NCBI GenBank assembly: GCA_036494545.1
Contig: DASXOB010000006.1
Location: 186,001 to 250,000 of the forward strand
Direction of reading: 5' to 3'
DNA length: 64,000 nucleotides
DNA from: JAICXG01 sp036494545
GTDB taxonomy: Bacteria > Verrucomicrobiota > Verrucomicrobiia > Chthoniobacterales > UBA10450
Part shown: positions 26,234 through 35,200 of the stretch, piece by piece
Numbering within the stretch: the stretch's first letter is position 1
How the letters are laid out: each line of letters begins with the position of its first letter
Notes under the pieces: generated by a model
Database searches by the model: none
What the model saw: the letters and a program-made list of their open reading frames with translations, nothing else
What the model was told of the DNA's origin: nothing
Program-made: the position numbers and the translations under genes

Positions 26234-26641
26234 GTGAGCGTTCAGGTCTACGGCATCAATCATCTCGCCATTGAAGTGGATGACGTCGCGAAAGCAGTCG
26301 AGTTCTATGACGATGTATTCCACCTCGAAAAGATGGATGAAGGTGAGGGAGACGCTTTCTTCAAGATCGGTCAGCATCAGTTCCTGGCTATCTTTAAAGT
26401 CGACAAAATTCAGCCCGATCGCACGAAACACTTCGGTCTCATTGTGCGCGACGAGGCGCAGCTTCAGGAAGTGCGCGAAAAGCTGACAAAGAAGTACAAG
26501 CTCAAGCTCATCCCCGGCTTCCGCTGCGATTTTCGCGATCCCTTCGGCAATCGCATCCAAGTCGTCGATCTGCACGACGAATCGTTAGTCTGGCTCTTGC
26601 CCTACCAGGAAGTGCAGAAAGCCGGCCTCAAGTTTGAGTAG
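26234..26641 (+). CDS. VOC (glyoxalase/bleomycin resistance) superfamily protein
   Basis: A 135-residue single-domain VOC protein. It begins GINHLAIEVDDVAKAVEFYDD, of which INHLAIEVDD is the typical first metal-ligand strand, and ends with DPFGNRIQVVDL, the typical last strand with the Glu/Gln ligand position changed to Gln. The substrate cannot be told. The GTG start at 26234 is in place for the first strand. It stands alone between ispD and the convergent MOSC gene. Confidence 0.85.
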   Translation: MSVQVYGINHLAIEVDDVAKAVEFYDDVFHLEKMDEGEGDAFFKIGQHQFLAIFKVDKIQPDRTKHFGLIVRDEAQLQEVREKLTKKYKLKLIPGFRCDFRDPFGNRIQVVDLHDESLVWLLPYQEVQKAGLKFE

Positions 26642-26786
26642 CTGGGAAGGTGCTGGCACCAGGGTTTCTCTTGCAAGACGAATGCCTCAGCCAGCGGATG
26701 ACTGATCGCAACTAGGCATGAGATTCGCGTAGCGCCGGAGGGGTTTCTTTACCTTGTCCCGCCACAAATGTTCGGCGGCAATGATT

Positions 26787-27539
26787 TCAATGTGCGGGTT
26801 GCGGTCTCGCGGTCGATGGCTGGAGAAAAATGGATTGTTCAATCGCCAGCTGACCGATGCGAATCACCGTCCCGTAGACGCCCGCATTGTTCCGGTTTGC
26901 CTGCACGATCGCTTTCATCACTTTCGGTGCGCGCCTCGCTGAGTCTGGGTCAAAGTTCACCACCGGGCATCGAACATCGCGCATCGTGACGCTAATGGCA
27001 GGAGCGTTGTCTCCGTCGCCGAAGGAGAGAATGCCGCCTACCCACTGGTCTTCCAGGAAGGGAACTGGTCGGAGCAAACGAACCACTACATTCGGGCGAA
27101 ATCGTCGCACGTCTGCGCTCAGTCCTGTTAGTCGAGCGATCTCGTGCACCGTCTCGGACGCAATCACGGAGATGCTGGCGTCATCGAAGATTCCATGCCT
27201 CAAGTGCATCATCTCGACCGGAGATCCGTGGCGGCGTCCGACCTCCGCAACCAATTCTTCGCCAAAGACGGGCAATTCGTTGTTTTCCGGAGTGCGCACA
27301 TGAGTAGGGAGATCTCCAATCGTAGCGCCTCGCCGCTGCGGGGAGAATAGAAGAAGCTCGGGCAGCTTGCTGGCTATTAACCATGGAAACCCTCTGGCCT
27401 CATTCATTCGCCGGAAGGCCAATCGCCGGTCACCCTCGAGGCCGTGCCAACCCAGTTGGGCGGTCTCAAGCGGTTCCCCCGCCATGGACTTTATGGGATA
27501 ACGGAAGATCGCCTCTACCTGTCCGATTTCTACGCCCAT
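26787..27539 (-). CDS. MOSC domain protein
   Basis: A 250-residue protein with an N-terminal MOSC_N-type beta-barrel (IFRYPIKSMAGEPLE, GLEGDRRLAFR) and a C-terminal MOSC domain (FRPNVVVR, DVRCPVVNFDPDS). The Cys in RCPV matches the conserved MOSC cysteine that binds sulfur or the molybdenum cofactor. It is likely a molybdenum-cofactor-linked oxidoreductase or sulfur carrier of the YcbX/mARC kind. Upstream, 27540-27771 holds no gene and one GCCTAACGA word at 27556-27564. Confidence 0.88.
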   Translation of the reverse strand: MGVEIGQVEAIFRYPIKSMAGEPLETAQLGWHGLEGDRRLAFRRMNEARGFPWLIASKLPELLLFSPQRRGATIGDLPTHVRTPENNELPVFGEELVAEVGRRHGSPVEMMHLRHGIFDDASISVIASETVHEIARLTGLSADVRRFRPNVVVRLLRPVPFLEDQWVGGILSFGDGDNAPAISVTMRDVRCPVVNFDPDSARRAPKVMKAIVQANRNNAGVYGTVIRIGQLAIEQSIFLQPSTARPQPAH

Positions 27540-27771
27540 GGAATAGTTCCAGTCCGCCTAACGAGAATAAGCCGCTACAAGCGAGTCAACCGTTTCCTTT
27601 CTGCATATTACAGCGTCGCGTGACACCAGCTCGGATTCTATCTTCTCACTCGCTCGGAAAGCAAAAAGGTTTCTTACCCTGAACGATGAGTCATTGCCGT
27701 GACAGCGGGCAGAGAACTTCTGATTTCCCTCTTACTGCGATGTCTGGGACAGAGCCCTTATCGACGGTGCG

Positions 27772-28224
27772 CTAGCGCGGCGGGCCTTCGCGACTGGCGT
27801 AGTAGGCTTGAACTTCCGCTTTGCTGAGATAGCCGTCGCCATTCTTGTCCGCTTCGCGGAAGGCCTTGGCCGCGAGGCCATGTTTGCGCCCGTATTTGAG
27901 AGCTTCCTCCCTTGTCACCACACCGTCGTGATTCAGGTCGCGTTTCTCAAACCCACTCGCCGTTGTCGGATCGCCGGCAGTCCATTCTGCTTTGGTTATT
28001 TTGCCGTCGTGATTGAGGTCGCTGGCGTTGAAAATTTGCTCGACGAGAAAGTCACTGGCTTCGGCGCGGGAAAGTTTTCCGTCATGGTTGACATCGGCTA
28101 GTTCAAAGCCGCCTTCACCCGTATTGCCGGTGGCTTGTGCAGGTTGCAGGTTCTTGTTGTAGGCACAACTGCTCAGCAGAGCGGTAACAGGCAGGGTTAA
28201 AAGGAAAAATCGTTTTGCATTCAT
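27772..28224 (-). CDS. EF-hand lipoprotein with four calcium-binding loops
   Basis: A 150-residue predicted lipoprotein: hydrophobic signal and lipobox SSC (C20), then four EF-hand loops DVNHDGKLSRAE, DLNHDGKITKAE, DLNHDGVVTREE and DKNGDGYLSKAE, each with the expected acidic or oxygen ligands at positions 1, 3, 5 and 12. The protein probably binds calcium in the periplasm or at the outer membrane. No partner gene is evident: the gene stands alone, and the next one downstream in the window is convergent with nothing similar. Confidence 0.88.
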   Translation of the reverse strand: MNAKRFFLLTLPVTALLSSCAYNKNLQPAQATGNTGEGGFELADVNHDGKLSRAEASDFLVEQIFNASDLNHDGKITKAEWTAGDPTTASGFEKRDLNHDGVVTREEALKYGRKHGLAAKAFREADKNGDGYLSKAEVQAYYASREGPPR

Positions 28225-28321
28225 AAGAGCGTTCTGTTGTTGGAGACCTTATCATGGCAAATTCTACGCGCCTCCAAATTCGATACGATTTCGGCGAGAG
28301 CGACGGTCGGGTGAGTGGTAA

Positions 28322-29302
28322 TTATTCATCGAGATGCGATCGAACAATCTCAAGCACACTGCTCACGTCTGAAAGCCTGAAGGCCTGGCCTTTTTCGCGA
28401 CTCGCAGGTGTGGGCAAGTGGGACACGCGATTGAGGAGGCCGCTTTTCCAGACCCACGCGTTCTTATTATAGGGACCGACCTTTCGCGGATCGCTCCAAG
28501 TATGAATGGAGACGAGACGGTCAGTGAGCGCGGCAGCGATATGCATTGGACCGCTGTCGACGCTAATGACGAATCGCGCGCGACGAATCAGCCAGATCAA
28601 CTGGAGAACGCTGGTATGATTGAGGAGGTTGATACAATTCTCGGGCGTAGGCAGGTCGCGCTTTGTCAGGCCAACGAGCACGACGCGATGAGGCGCAAGA
28701 TCGCGGCAAAATTTCTCGACTGCGAGATCGCTCAAGGATTTGCGGTCGCCGCGTGCGAATGGATGAAGAAGAACAAACGGTTCTTCATGATCAAAGCGCG
28801 GAATGTCGTCTCCCGTCGGAAGGGGGAATCGAAGCGGTCTTTTGATTGGGACGCCAAACGTTTCGACGAGCCTTAGGTAACGTTCCACGGAATGGGCATT
28901 GCGATCAACCTGAGCGGCGTGCTGATAGAGAAGGCTGGCGCCTTCGCGTGCGTCACTCATCCCGTAGAATTCGCGTGGGCGGCTTATTCGTCCGATGAGC
29001 GCGCTGCGCAGGAGACCTTGGAAATCTAGCGCGGCGTCCGGTCGCAGGCGGCCGGTTTCGCGCAGCCAGGGCAGAAGATGTTGTAACCAGCCAAAGCCGC
29101 CGAGTTCGCCACGGGGAAAAATGTGAACGTGATCGATGCAACGATTGCCGCGGAGAAGAGGTGACCATTCTGGGTTTATGACCCAGGTGATTTGGGCTTC
29201 CGGATAAGCGTCGCGAATCAAGGCTGCCGCCGGCAGGGTGTGGATAATATCGCCTAACGAACTCGGCTTGATAATAAGAATCGAGCGAACAGCGGCCTTC
29301 AA
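28322..29302 (-). CDS. glycosyltransferase family 9 (heptosyltransferase-like)
   Basis: ADP-heptose:LPS heptosyltransferase-like enzyme of the GT9 family, probably acting on the lipopolysaccharide core. Seen are IIKPSSLGDIIHTLPAA, ALDFQGLLRSAL, VLLHPFARGDRKSL (nucleotide-sugar region) and the C-terminal VISVDSGPMHIAAAL. The frame is open to 29416, but the extra 38 residues are encoded by a repeat-like spacer and the family normally starts just before IIIKP, so a TTG at 29302 is my choice; that gives 326 residues. Confidence 0.88.
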   Translation of the reverse strand: MKAAVRSILIIKPSSLGDIIHTLPAAALIRDAYPEAQITWVINPEWSPLLRGNRCIDHVHIFPRGELGGFGWLQHLLPWLRETGRLRPDAALDFQGLLRSALIGRISRPREFYGMSDAREGASLLYQHAAQVDRNAHSVERYLRLVETFGVPIKRPLRFPLPTGDDIPRFDHEEPFVLLHPFARGDRKSLSDLAVEKFCRDLAPHRVVLVGLTKRDLPTPENCINLLNHTSVLQLIWLIRRARFVISVDSGPMHIAAALTDRLVSIHTWSDPRKVGPYNKNAWVWKSGLLNRVSHLPTPASREKGQAFRLSDVSSVLEIVRSHLDE

Positions 29303-29334
29303 TTTATGACGGGAATTACAGGTCTTACCGGCTT

Positions 29335-29398
29335 GGATTTTATTCGGCAACCGCTTCTGGATTTCCCATTCCGTAAATCCAGTTAATCCCGTCTCTGC
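29335..29398. repeat. spacer island of 9-base quasi-tandem repeats
   Basis: Between the phosphoesterase stop and the GT9 start the minus strand reads GGATTAACT, GGATTTACG, then GAATGGGAAATCC, i.e. degenerate units of nine bases. Without it the two genes would be nearly adjacent. Similar-looking ATTTACGG-type spacers are something I recall from other environmental genomes; that memory is not proof. Confidence 0.35.
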
Positions 29399-29399
29399 C

Positions 29400-30122
29400 T
29401 CAGCGCCCCGCAGCAAGTCGATCGGCGAGACGACCTGGCAAACCAGCTTCGCGAACCTTACGCTGGGTGGTGGCGAGGTCGTATCTCACGCGGCGTTGTT
29501 CGACTACATTATGCTCGACGTCGTAAATGGAGTATGCGGCGCGCCAGTCGCCATCGCGCGGCTGACCAATACTCCCGGGATTAAGAAAATATTTGAAGCC
29601 GGGAGCGAGCGCGATCTCTCCAGGCATTAGACGATGGACGCGGCCGTCGTCCGCGAAGGCCGTTGGCCAGTGGGTATGCCCAAAGAAGCATAGGGCAGTT
29701 TGCTGATAGGTGAAGCTGGCGATGGCGTCGACATCATTGAAAACGTAGCCCCAGTTCCCGGGAGAATCGAGAGTCGCGTGGACGATGGTGAAATCATGCA
29801 CCTGTTTGGTGAACCGAAGGTCAGCGAGCCAGGCCCTGTCGTCGACGGAAAGATGGCCACGTGTCCAGCTGATCGCTGCCTCGGCCAGCGCGTTGAAATC
29901 TTCGGTTGAGGCCGCGATGGAAGCCTGCTCGTCGTGGTTTCCCTTCACAACAGGGCAATCCAGTTCGCGAATGCGCTGGACACACTCGGATGGGTTGGCG
30001 TTGTAGCCAACGACATCGCCAAGGCAAACGAACTGTGTGCACGCCTGAGCGCGCGCGTCGGCCAGAACGGCGTCGAGCGCTTCGAGATTGGAATGGATGT
30101 CGCTCAGGACGGCGAAGCGCAT
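29400..30122 (-). CDS. calcineurin-like metallophosphoesterase
   Basis: A 240-residue cytoplasmic phosphoesterase of the YfcE/MPP type with the complete set of metal motifs: SDIHSN (D8, H10), GDVVGYNANP, GNHDE and GHTHWP. The family hydrolyses phosphodiester bonds in nucleotides or other small molecules; the substrate is unknown. It starts nine bases after the TPR-like gene and belongs to the same run of minus-strand genes. Confidence 0.9.
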   Translation of the reverse strand: MRFAVLSDIHSNLEALDAVLADARAQACTQFVCLGDVVGYNANPSECVQRIRELDCPVVKGNHDEQASIAASTEDFNALAEAAISWTRGHLSVDDRAWLADLRFTKQVHDFTIVHATLDSPGNWGYVFNDVDAIASFTYQQTALCFFGHTHWPTAFADDGRVHRLMPGEIALAPGFKYFLNPGSIGQPRDGDWRAAYSIYDVEHNVVEQRRVRYDLATTQRKVREAGLPGRLADRLAAGR

Positions 30123-30131
30123 TTGGAAGGG

Positions 30132-30890
30132 TTACATTTGTGTGTCGGGAATTCGGTCTTGCAATGGGAGATTGAGTTTTTTTTCGAGAAATTTCAGGCG
30201 CTTGAGGAGAGTGGGCAGGCGCTCGTGCGGCCCGCGGTCGTAGAGCGAACGCAAGATCTGCCAGGCTTCGCATTCCCGGCCGGGCGCGTAGGAGAGTTCG
30301 TAAGCGGCAAAGCGTTCGTCATATTCCGGCGAGCCGGGCAGCGAAGCCGCTTTTCTATAGCAGGCAGCAGCGGTGGCGTGGTCCCGCAACTTATCTCGAT
30401 AAAGCCGCGCGAGCGACTCATAGAGTTGTGGACGTCGCGGATTGTTGCTGATGCCGCGTTCGAGAAAGTTTTTTCCCAGTTCGATGTATTGGCGCTGCGC
30501 CTGGCGGCGAAGAAAGTCGGTAGGCAGGGTGCGATCATGCGACGCTGCGGCGCTCGCGTTCCAAGCCATGTGCCAGGCCGCCATGTCCCAATAAAGCAGC
30601 GAATGCGGTTGCAAGGTAGTCGCTTCCTGAAAGGAAAGGAGGACGCGAGACCATTCGGTCCGTTCCCAGGCCGTCTGCGCTTCAATGAAAGCGAAGTCCG
30701 CGGCTAACGAACGAAAACCGCTCAGGGCCGCAATAAATCCCAGCTGACCGATCTGTTCTCGAAGCTCGAGACGGAGATTAACTTGGTAAGAATAAGCGAC
30801 GCGATCCTCTTCCGTGAGCGCATTCTCGATCGAGAGGCGCAATACGCCAAAGATAAGGATGAGGAGAGCAATGAGGGCGGGGCGAATCAC
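30132..30890 (-). CDS. membrane-anchored TPR-like protein
   Basis: A 252-residue protein with an N-terminal transmembrane helix (about 5-20, RPALIALLILIFGVLRLSI) and a mostly helical remainder with repeats of TPR spacing, such as YIELGKNFLERGISNNPRRP and YESLARLYRDKLRDHATAA. It starts at GTG 30890, which overlaps the stop of the ABC permease as GTGA, so the two proteins are likely translated together and may work together. Function unknown. Confidence 0.7.
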   Translation of the reverse strand: MIRPALIALLILIFGVLRLSIENALTEEDRVAYSYQVNLRLELREQIGQLGFIAALSGFRSLAADFAFIEAQTAWERTEWSRVLLSFQEATTLQPHSLLYWDMAAWHMAWNASAAASHDRTLPTDFLRRQAQRQYIELGKNFLERGISNNPRRPQLYESLARLYRDKLRDHATAAACYRKAASLPGSPEYDERFAAYELSYAPGRECEAWQILRSLYDRGPHERLPTLLKRLKFLEKKLNLPLQDRIPDTQM

Positions 30891-31759
30891 AATTCTCTTT
30901 CGTGAAAGGCAGCCCAGGCGAAGAACAGATAGACCGACGTGTAAACGCAACCGAGCGCCGCAGCCTTGGCAAAAAGCGCCAGAGGAATGGCGGTGCCGGC
31001 GACAACGTCGTCGATAAGGTTAAACGGTTGGAGATCGGGAAAAACGAGTGCAACGAGACCGAGAAAGGTGTGAGCCAGCCAGCCACTGCTGTGTCCCTGC
31101 AACCAATAAGTGCGCGCCGTTGCCTGAAGATGTCCGATGAAATAAACGAACACCATCGTGACGCTGGTGAAGACGTTCGAAGAAGCAAAGGTGGAAACGA
31201 AAAGTGTGAGGGAAGCGAGGAGTGCAGCCTTTAAATAAATGAGCAAGATGCCCGGGAGGAGGTTAAGGTTGAAGGCTGACGTCTTGAGGCTGGCGATCGC
31301 CGCGGCGATCTGCGCCGGAGGCAGACCCGAGCGGGTTGTTTCGCCGAGAAGGATTTGTTCTCTGAAGAAGAGCAAACCGAGAAAAAGCGCAGTCATCGCG
31401 AGAATGCCGAGAGCAAGAAGAAGAAGCATGCCGAGTAGTTTGCCGATGAGGTATTCGGAGCGTGCGACCGGCTTGGCCAGAATGGGATAGATGGTGCGCT
31501 CCTCTAAGTCACGCGGGATGAGCTGCGCAGTGGCAACGATGGCGAGAAGCGAACTAAAAATATTCATCGCGCCTAGCGAGACATCCTTGAGGATTTGAAA
31601 CTCCGCCTGAAAGCTAAGCCGGGCGAAGAAGAGTGAGCTGCCGATGAGAAGCAGGGCGAAGAGAAGAAGAAAATAAAAGACCTTTAGCCTAACGAGGCCG
31701 GTGAAGGTATTGCCGGCGAGAGCGGCAACGCGGAAAGGGGAGAAGGAGGGGTGTTGCAA
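30887..31759 (-). CDS. ABC transporter permease (ABC-2 type)
   Basis: A protein of about 290 residues with six transmembrane helices and the ABC-2 pattern in the first loop, IPRDLEERTIYPILAKPVARSEYLIGK (key part ERTIYPILAKPVARSEYL). It pairs with the ATPase gene just upstream, whose stop is 28 bases before the chosen TTG start at 31759. The frame is open to 31924, but that would overlap the ATPase by over 130 bases with low-complexity sequence. Such pairs often export or gate envelope components. Confidence 0.8.
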   Translation of the reverse strand: MQHPSFSPFRVAALAGNTFTGLVRLKVFYFLLLFALLLIGSSLFFARLSFQAEFQILKDVSLGAMNIFSSLLAIVATAQLIPRDLEERTIYPILAKPVARSEYLIGKLLGMLLLLALGILAMTALFLGLLFFREQILLGETTRSGLPPAQIAAAIASLKTSAFNLNLLPGILLIYLKAALLASLTLFVSTFASSNVFTSVTMVFVYFIGHLQATARTYWLQGHSSGWLAHTFLGLVALVFPDLQPFNLIDDVVAGTAIPLALFAKAAALGCVYTSVYLFFAWAAFHEREL

Positions 31760-31787
31760 GGGAGAATCAAAATAGCTGCTCTTCCGT

Positions 31788-32642
31788 TCAGCCGGATGGT
31801 TTGGCCCTTGTCGCCTCCAGGAAAAGCTGCTCGAGTGAAGTCTTGGGCTGACGTTGCTCGACGAGGCAAGTGCCGGATCTCTCCAGTAAGCCCCGAATCT
31901 CAGCAAGAATTTCCGGAGTGGCATTTTCCAGAACCAGCTCAGTCTGATTTTCGATCGTGAGCAAGTTCTCGACGCGGCCTTCTCTCACGATCACGCCGTG
32001 CGAAAGAATGCTGACGTGGTCGCAAATTTCCTGCACTTGCGTGAGGAGATGCGAGGAGAGCAGGACCGTGATACCACGGCTTTTCAAATCGAGGATGAGA
32101 TCGCGAATCTCTCGTGACCCTTCGGGATCGACGCCCGCCGTCGGCTCATCGAGCACGACAAGTTTTGGTTCCGGCAGGAGCGCCTGCGCCAGCCCAATGC
32201 GTTGCAGCATGCCCTTTGAGTAACCGCCGAGTCGACGATGACGCGCCTCTTCCAGCCTAACGAGTGCGAGCAATTCGTTGGTCCGGGCCTGTAAACCTCG
32301 GCCATGCAGGCCGCTGAGCTTTCCAAAGAAGAGCAACGTTTCTTCGCCCGTCAGATATTTATAGAAGTACGGGTTCTCGGGGAGAAAACCGACGGCGGTC
32401 CGGCTACCCAACTCGCGACTGTCCCGGCCGAAGATTTGCGTCTTGCCTTTCGTCGGTGAAACGAGTCCCAGAATAATCTTCAAGGTCGTGCTCTTGCCCG
32501 ATCCGTTAGGCCCGAGAAGCCCATAAACCTGACCGCGCGCGACTTCGAGGTTCAGGTCGCGCACCGCAATGAGGCGGCAACGCCGAAACGGTAGCGAAAA
32601 GACTTTCGTCAGGCCGCGGACGGTGACTGCGGGATTAGTCAT
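31788..32642 (-). CDS. ABC transporter ATP-binding protein
   Basis: A 284-residue ATPase with Walker A GPNGSGKST, signature YSKGMLQRIGLAQAL, Walker B LVVLDEP and the switch SSHLL. The C-terminal extension after the switch (about 60 residues) is typical of the gliding/NodI-like ABC-2 subfamily. Start ATG at 32642 was chosen because the upstream frame to 32795 only antisense-reads the acylphosphatase; it overlaps that gene's end by eight bases. Forms a transporter with the downstream permease. Confidence 0.92.
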   Translation of the reverse strand: MTNPAVTVRGLTKVFSLPFRRCRLIAVRDLNLEVARGQVYGLLGPNGSGKSTTLKIILGLVSPTKGKTQIFGRDSRELGSRTAVGFLPENPYFYKYLTGEETLLFFGKLSGLHGRGLQARTNELLALVRLEEARHRRLGGYSKGMLQRIGLAQALLPEPKLVVLDEPTAGVDPEGSREIRDLILDLKSRGITVLLSSHLLTQVQEICDHVSILSHGVIVREGRVENLLTIENQTELVLENATPEILAEIRGLLERSGTCLVEQRQPKTSLEQLFLEATRAKPSG

Positions 32643-32910
32643 GGCGAATCTCGAAACCGCGAGCGCGCGGCGGCTCCGGCAGGGTGAACTCGGTTTGTTC
32701 GCGAATGTGGGCGCGGAGTTCACTCTGGCCAATGGCCTCGATGAAAGCGCGCACTTCGCTTTCTTCGCCTGTGGCCTGTAGTTCGACGCGGCCATCAGGC
32801 AGATTGCGCACCCAGCCGATCACTTCGAAGCCGGTGGCAATGTGTTTCACCGTCCAGCGAAAACCGACGCCCTGGACGCTGCCGACGAAAAAGACTTGGA
32901 GCGAAAACAT
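32635..32910 (-). CDS. acylphosphatase
   Basis: A 91-residue enzyme that hydrolyses acyl phosphates. The signature FFVGSVQGVGFRWTV contains the catalytic Arg, and the following WVRNLPDGRVEL contains the catalytic Asn; the C-terminal FEIRHD is the usual last strand. The ATG at 32910 was chosen so that the first strand starts at residue 2-3. It heads the run of genes down to the GT9 glycosyltransferase, with an eight-base overlap with the ABC ATPase. Confidence 0.9.
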   Translation of the reverse strand: MFSLQVFFVGSVQGVGFRWTVKHIATGFEVIGWVRNLPDGRVELQATGEESEVRAFIEAIGQSELRAHIREQTEFTLPEPPRARGFEIRHD

Positions 32911-33072
32911 CAGCGAGAAATCGTCAACGCTCTGCCGAATGAGCAGGGGGAGAGGCAAGTGAGTGTTTCGCGAGCGAGCGAATTTGCCGGGATTTCCGTC
33001 GCGCGAGTTACCGCAAAGAATCCGAAGGCCGCGGACAGGAAATGCCGCCCAGCGAATCCGGACACGGCGAGA

Positions 33073-33540
33073 TTAGTAACGGAAGGCTGGAGCCGGGCTG
33101 GATTCCGGCAAGGGTTCTGGTGGGGCGATAAGGCGAGGATCATTTGAATCAAGACGGAACTGTTCTTCGGGAGTGCCGCTGTGACTTGCGATCACAGCTT
33201 CGGGTACGGGCGGTGGCGTCAGTTTCTCTGTCACCACGTCTGGTGTCGCGGGTCCGATATCTTCGTTCGCGACATAACCACTTTGGCCATCCTGCAATTG
33301 CACTTTTACATAGCCAAAGGAAGGCCGGATCACTTTCATGATTGAGTCCTTCGGGAGTTGCGAATCGGGTCCGCTCGCCTGCTGCGGGCCGTGGTGATAG
33401 AAGGGCGTCTGGGAGGCTACGACCGCATACCAGTCGTTATGCGTCTTGCCGGCCGCAGTCGCACCCGCCTTTTTCGAGGATGCGCAACCCGCGGCCATGC
33501 CTGTGACGGCGACCGCCAAAGCGATATACCGAATTTTCAC
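33073..33540 (-). CDS. SH3-domain lipoprotein
   Basis: A 155-residue predicted lipoprotein, signal ending at AAGC (C19), followed by an SH3-like fold: WYAVVASQTPFYHHGP, IMKVIRPSFGYVKVQL and DGQSGYVANEDI. The C-terminal third is Pro/Glu-rich and disordered, ending PAPAFRY. It starts at GTG 33540, overlapping the stop of the gene upstream as GTGA. Probably bound to the outer membrane, possibly interacting with peptidoglycan. Confidence 0.72.
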   Translation of the reverse strand: MKIRYIALAVAVTGMAAGCASSKKAGATAAGKTHNDWYAVVASQTPFYHHGPQQASGPDSQLPKDSIMKVIRPSFGYVKVQLQDGQSGYVANEDIGPATPDVVTEKLTPPPVPEAVIASHSGTPEEQFRLDSNDPRLIAPPEPLPESSPAPAFRY

Positions 33541-33974
33541 TTGTAGCTGTAAACCAAGCATACCCCCGCCGGCTCTCCGGCGTCCAGCCGTACCTGCACG
33601 TAATATTGGCCGCTGCTCTTCACGGTAAATCCAGCAGCGGCTTTCGTGCCTGAGGTATATTTTTCTGTGGGAACCAGGGCGCCTTTCTCGTCGAAAACGC
33701 TTATCGAAATCTTCTTCGCTTTCTCAGTCGCGCCGGCAGAAAACCAATAATCGTTTCCCGCATAAAGATTCACGGCCACGAGCGTGCTCTGGTTAGGCGC
33801 GAGCGTGCCGGCCCAATGGCCATCGCGCATTTTGAAGCCGTCGTTGGAAAACGCGCCCGCGAGTTCGAGAGCGACTTCCCGTCCGGCCACCTCCTGGTCA
33901 GTCTCTGATATAGCCGGTCCGATCGTGGCGAGGAGAGCGATGGCCGTCAGGAAAAGGCGAAGTGGGCGGCGCAT
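33537..33974 (-). CDS. secreted protein of unknown function
   Basis: A 145-residue protein with signal peptide (about 1-22, ending AIS-E) and a beta-rich domain resembling the bacterial pre-peptidase C-terminal type (SGQYYVQVRLDAGEPAG is a typical ending strand pair). I do not recognise the family with certainty. It lies between two other exported-protein genes, overlapping the one downstream and two bases from the one upstream. Confidence 0.68.
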   Translation of the reverse strand: MRRPLRLFLTAIALLATIGPAISETDQEVAGREVALELAGAFSNDGFKMRDGHWAGTLAPNQSTLVAVNLYAGNDYWFSAGATEKAKKISISVFDEKGALVPTEKYTSGTKAAAGFTVKSSGQYYVQVRLDAGEPAGVCLVYSYK

Positions 33975-33976
33975 CG

Positions 33977-34837
33977 TCAGTCTTTCTTTTGAATCTCCTG
34001 CATGAGCTTGTTTACACTCTCGCTCAAAGTCATCACCTCAGCCTCGGAGAGTGCTTGGCCGAATGGCTTGGCCACAATCTGCTCGATCTCTCCTAACTGC
34101 GCGTTGACATCTTTCACCAGCGGATCGTTCTGCATTTCTGGCGAGATTTGCTCGATTTTCGAGCGAATGAAACGCAGCAGCTCCGGCTGACGCAAAACCT
34201 GACCGAGCTTCGCGTCGTAGTTTTTTGCGATCACGCTGCTAACCACCTGCGTACCGCGAATCCAGCCACCCAGACTGACGAGAATAATCAGATCCTGATC
34301 GCGATGCGATTGCATCGAATTCTTTACCTCGTTCTGCGTCGCCTCCAGCTCTTCCTGAAGCGTGGCCCATTCCTGGTTTTCGGCGAATTGGTTGATGCTG
34401 TTGCCACGCGCCAAAATGCTCTCGCTCACTCCAAGGGCCTTGGCCATTTTTACAATGTCGCCGCCGATATTCTTCACCTGCTGCGTGTCCTGCGCCTCCA
34501 CGGCGATAAACCCATCAGCGATCAGGCCGCCGAGGTTGAGTGCAATCTGGGCACGCGTTTTGAAATTGGTGGGAATCTCTCCGCCCAGCCGCGCCGCCCA
34601 GTCTGGTTTGGCCGGTTTGGCGAGTGCGGCGAAAAGCTCGCCCGGGGTCGGAATGGTGACCGAATCGCTCTTGACCGCGTGCGCGATCTGGTCGGGCGGG
34701 AGCGAACTCGTCTCGGTCGCCGCCGAAATGGATTTTGGCGTCCCAGCTGCGGGCGACGGACTGGGACTTTGCCTCGCCATAGAGGTCACGCAAAACAGCG
34801 AAAGCACCGTTCCTATGGCAGCAAGACGTGCGGACAT
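33977..34837 (-). CDS. secreted helical protein of unknown function
   Basis: A 286-residue protein with signal peptide (about 1-22, SMA-RQ) and a Ser/Pro-rich linker (about 23-45), then a mostly helical region with GELFAALAKPAKPDWAARLG, LGGLIADGFIAVEAQD and a C-terminal amphipathic helix rich in Glu and Gln. I do not recognise the family. It is the first gene of a three-gene unit for exported proteins (33073-34837). Confidence 0.65.
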   Translation of the reverse strand: MSARLAAIGTVLSLFCVTSMARQSPSPSPAAGTPKSISAATETSSLPPDQIAHAVKSDSVTIPTPGELFAALAKPAKPDWAARLGGEIPTNFKTRAQIALNLGGLIADGFIAVEAQDTQQVKNIGGDIVKMAKALGVSESILARGNSINQFAENQEWATLQEELEATQNEVKNSMQSHRDQDLIILVSLGGWIRGTQVVSSVIAKNYDAKLGQVLRQPELLRFIRSKIEQISPEMQNDPLVKDVNAQLGEIEQIVAKPFGQALSEAEVMTLSESVNKLMQEIQKKD

Positions 34838-35200
34838 TCGGGCAGATTAGCCGCACGCCCTCGCAATGCCAGCGCGAAAATCAACCGGGCCGGAAAAACG
34901 TCGAGTCGGGCTGTCAGTTGCGACGCGGCGAAGTAGCAGGAACCGCTTTGAATTGTGCCCTTACGCGGTGCCCTTTCCGGGCGAGCGGATTGCCGCCGGA
35001 GGTCACCTGCACTCTTGAAAATAGCAACGGTAAGGGTTCGTTAGATTTTGTTGCACTTGGACCGGTTAGGCCTGTCGCCATCTCGAAATACTCAGTTGGC
35101 TCTGGCACGATCAAATCAGCAGCCTGGAATCCTTGGAGACAATACGAAAACGAATGAGAAAGGATTGGCAGTCTTCGATCGGTCTCCGCACTTTTCGTCG
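34838..35200. other. 363-base spacer before the paralogue array
   Basis: No gene or RNA is recognised here. The spacer separates the exported-protein unit (minus strand) from the first, broken copy of the paralogue array (plus strand), so promoters for both may lie in it. It contains two near-matches of the window's common word (TCGTTAGA at about 35038 and CGGTTAGG at about 35063) but no exact copy. Confidence 0.5.

Noticed and set aside
27140..27350. Plus-strand frames opposite the MOSC gene
   Set aside because: They are antisense shadows of a recognised protein.
28225..28321. A small gene between the EF-hand and GT9 genes
   Set aside because: The short frames there have no start signal or recognisable product.
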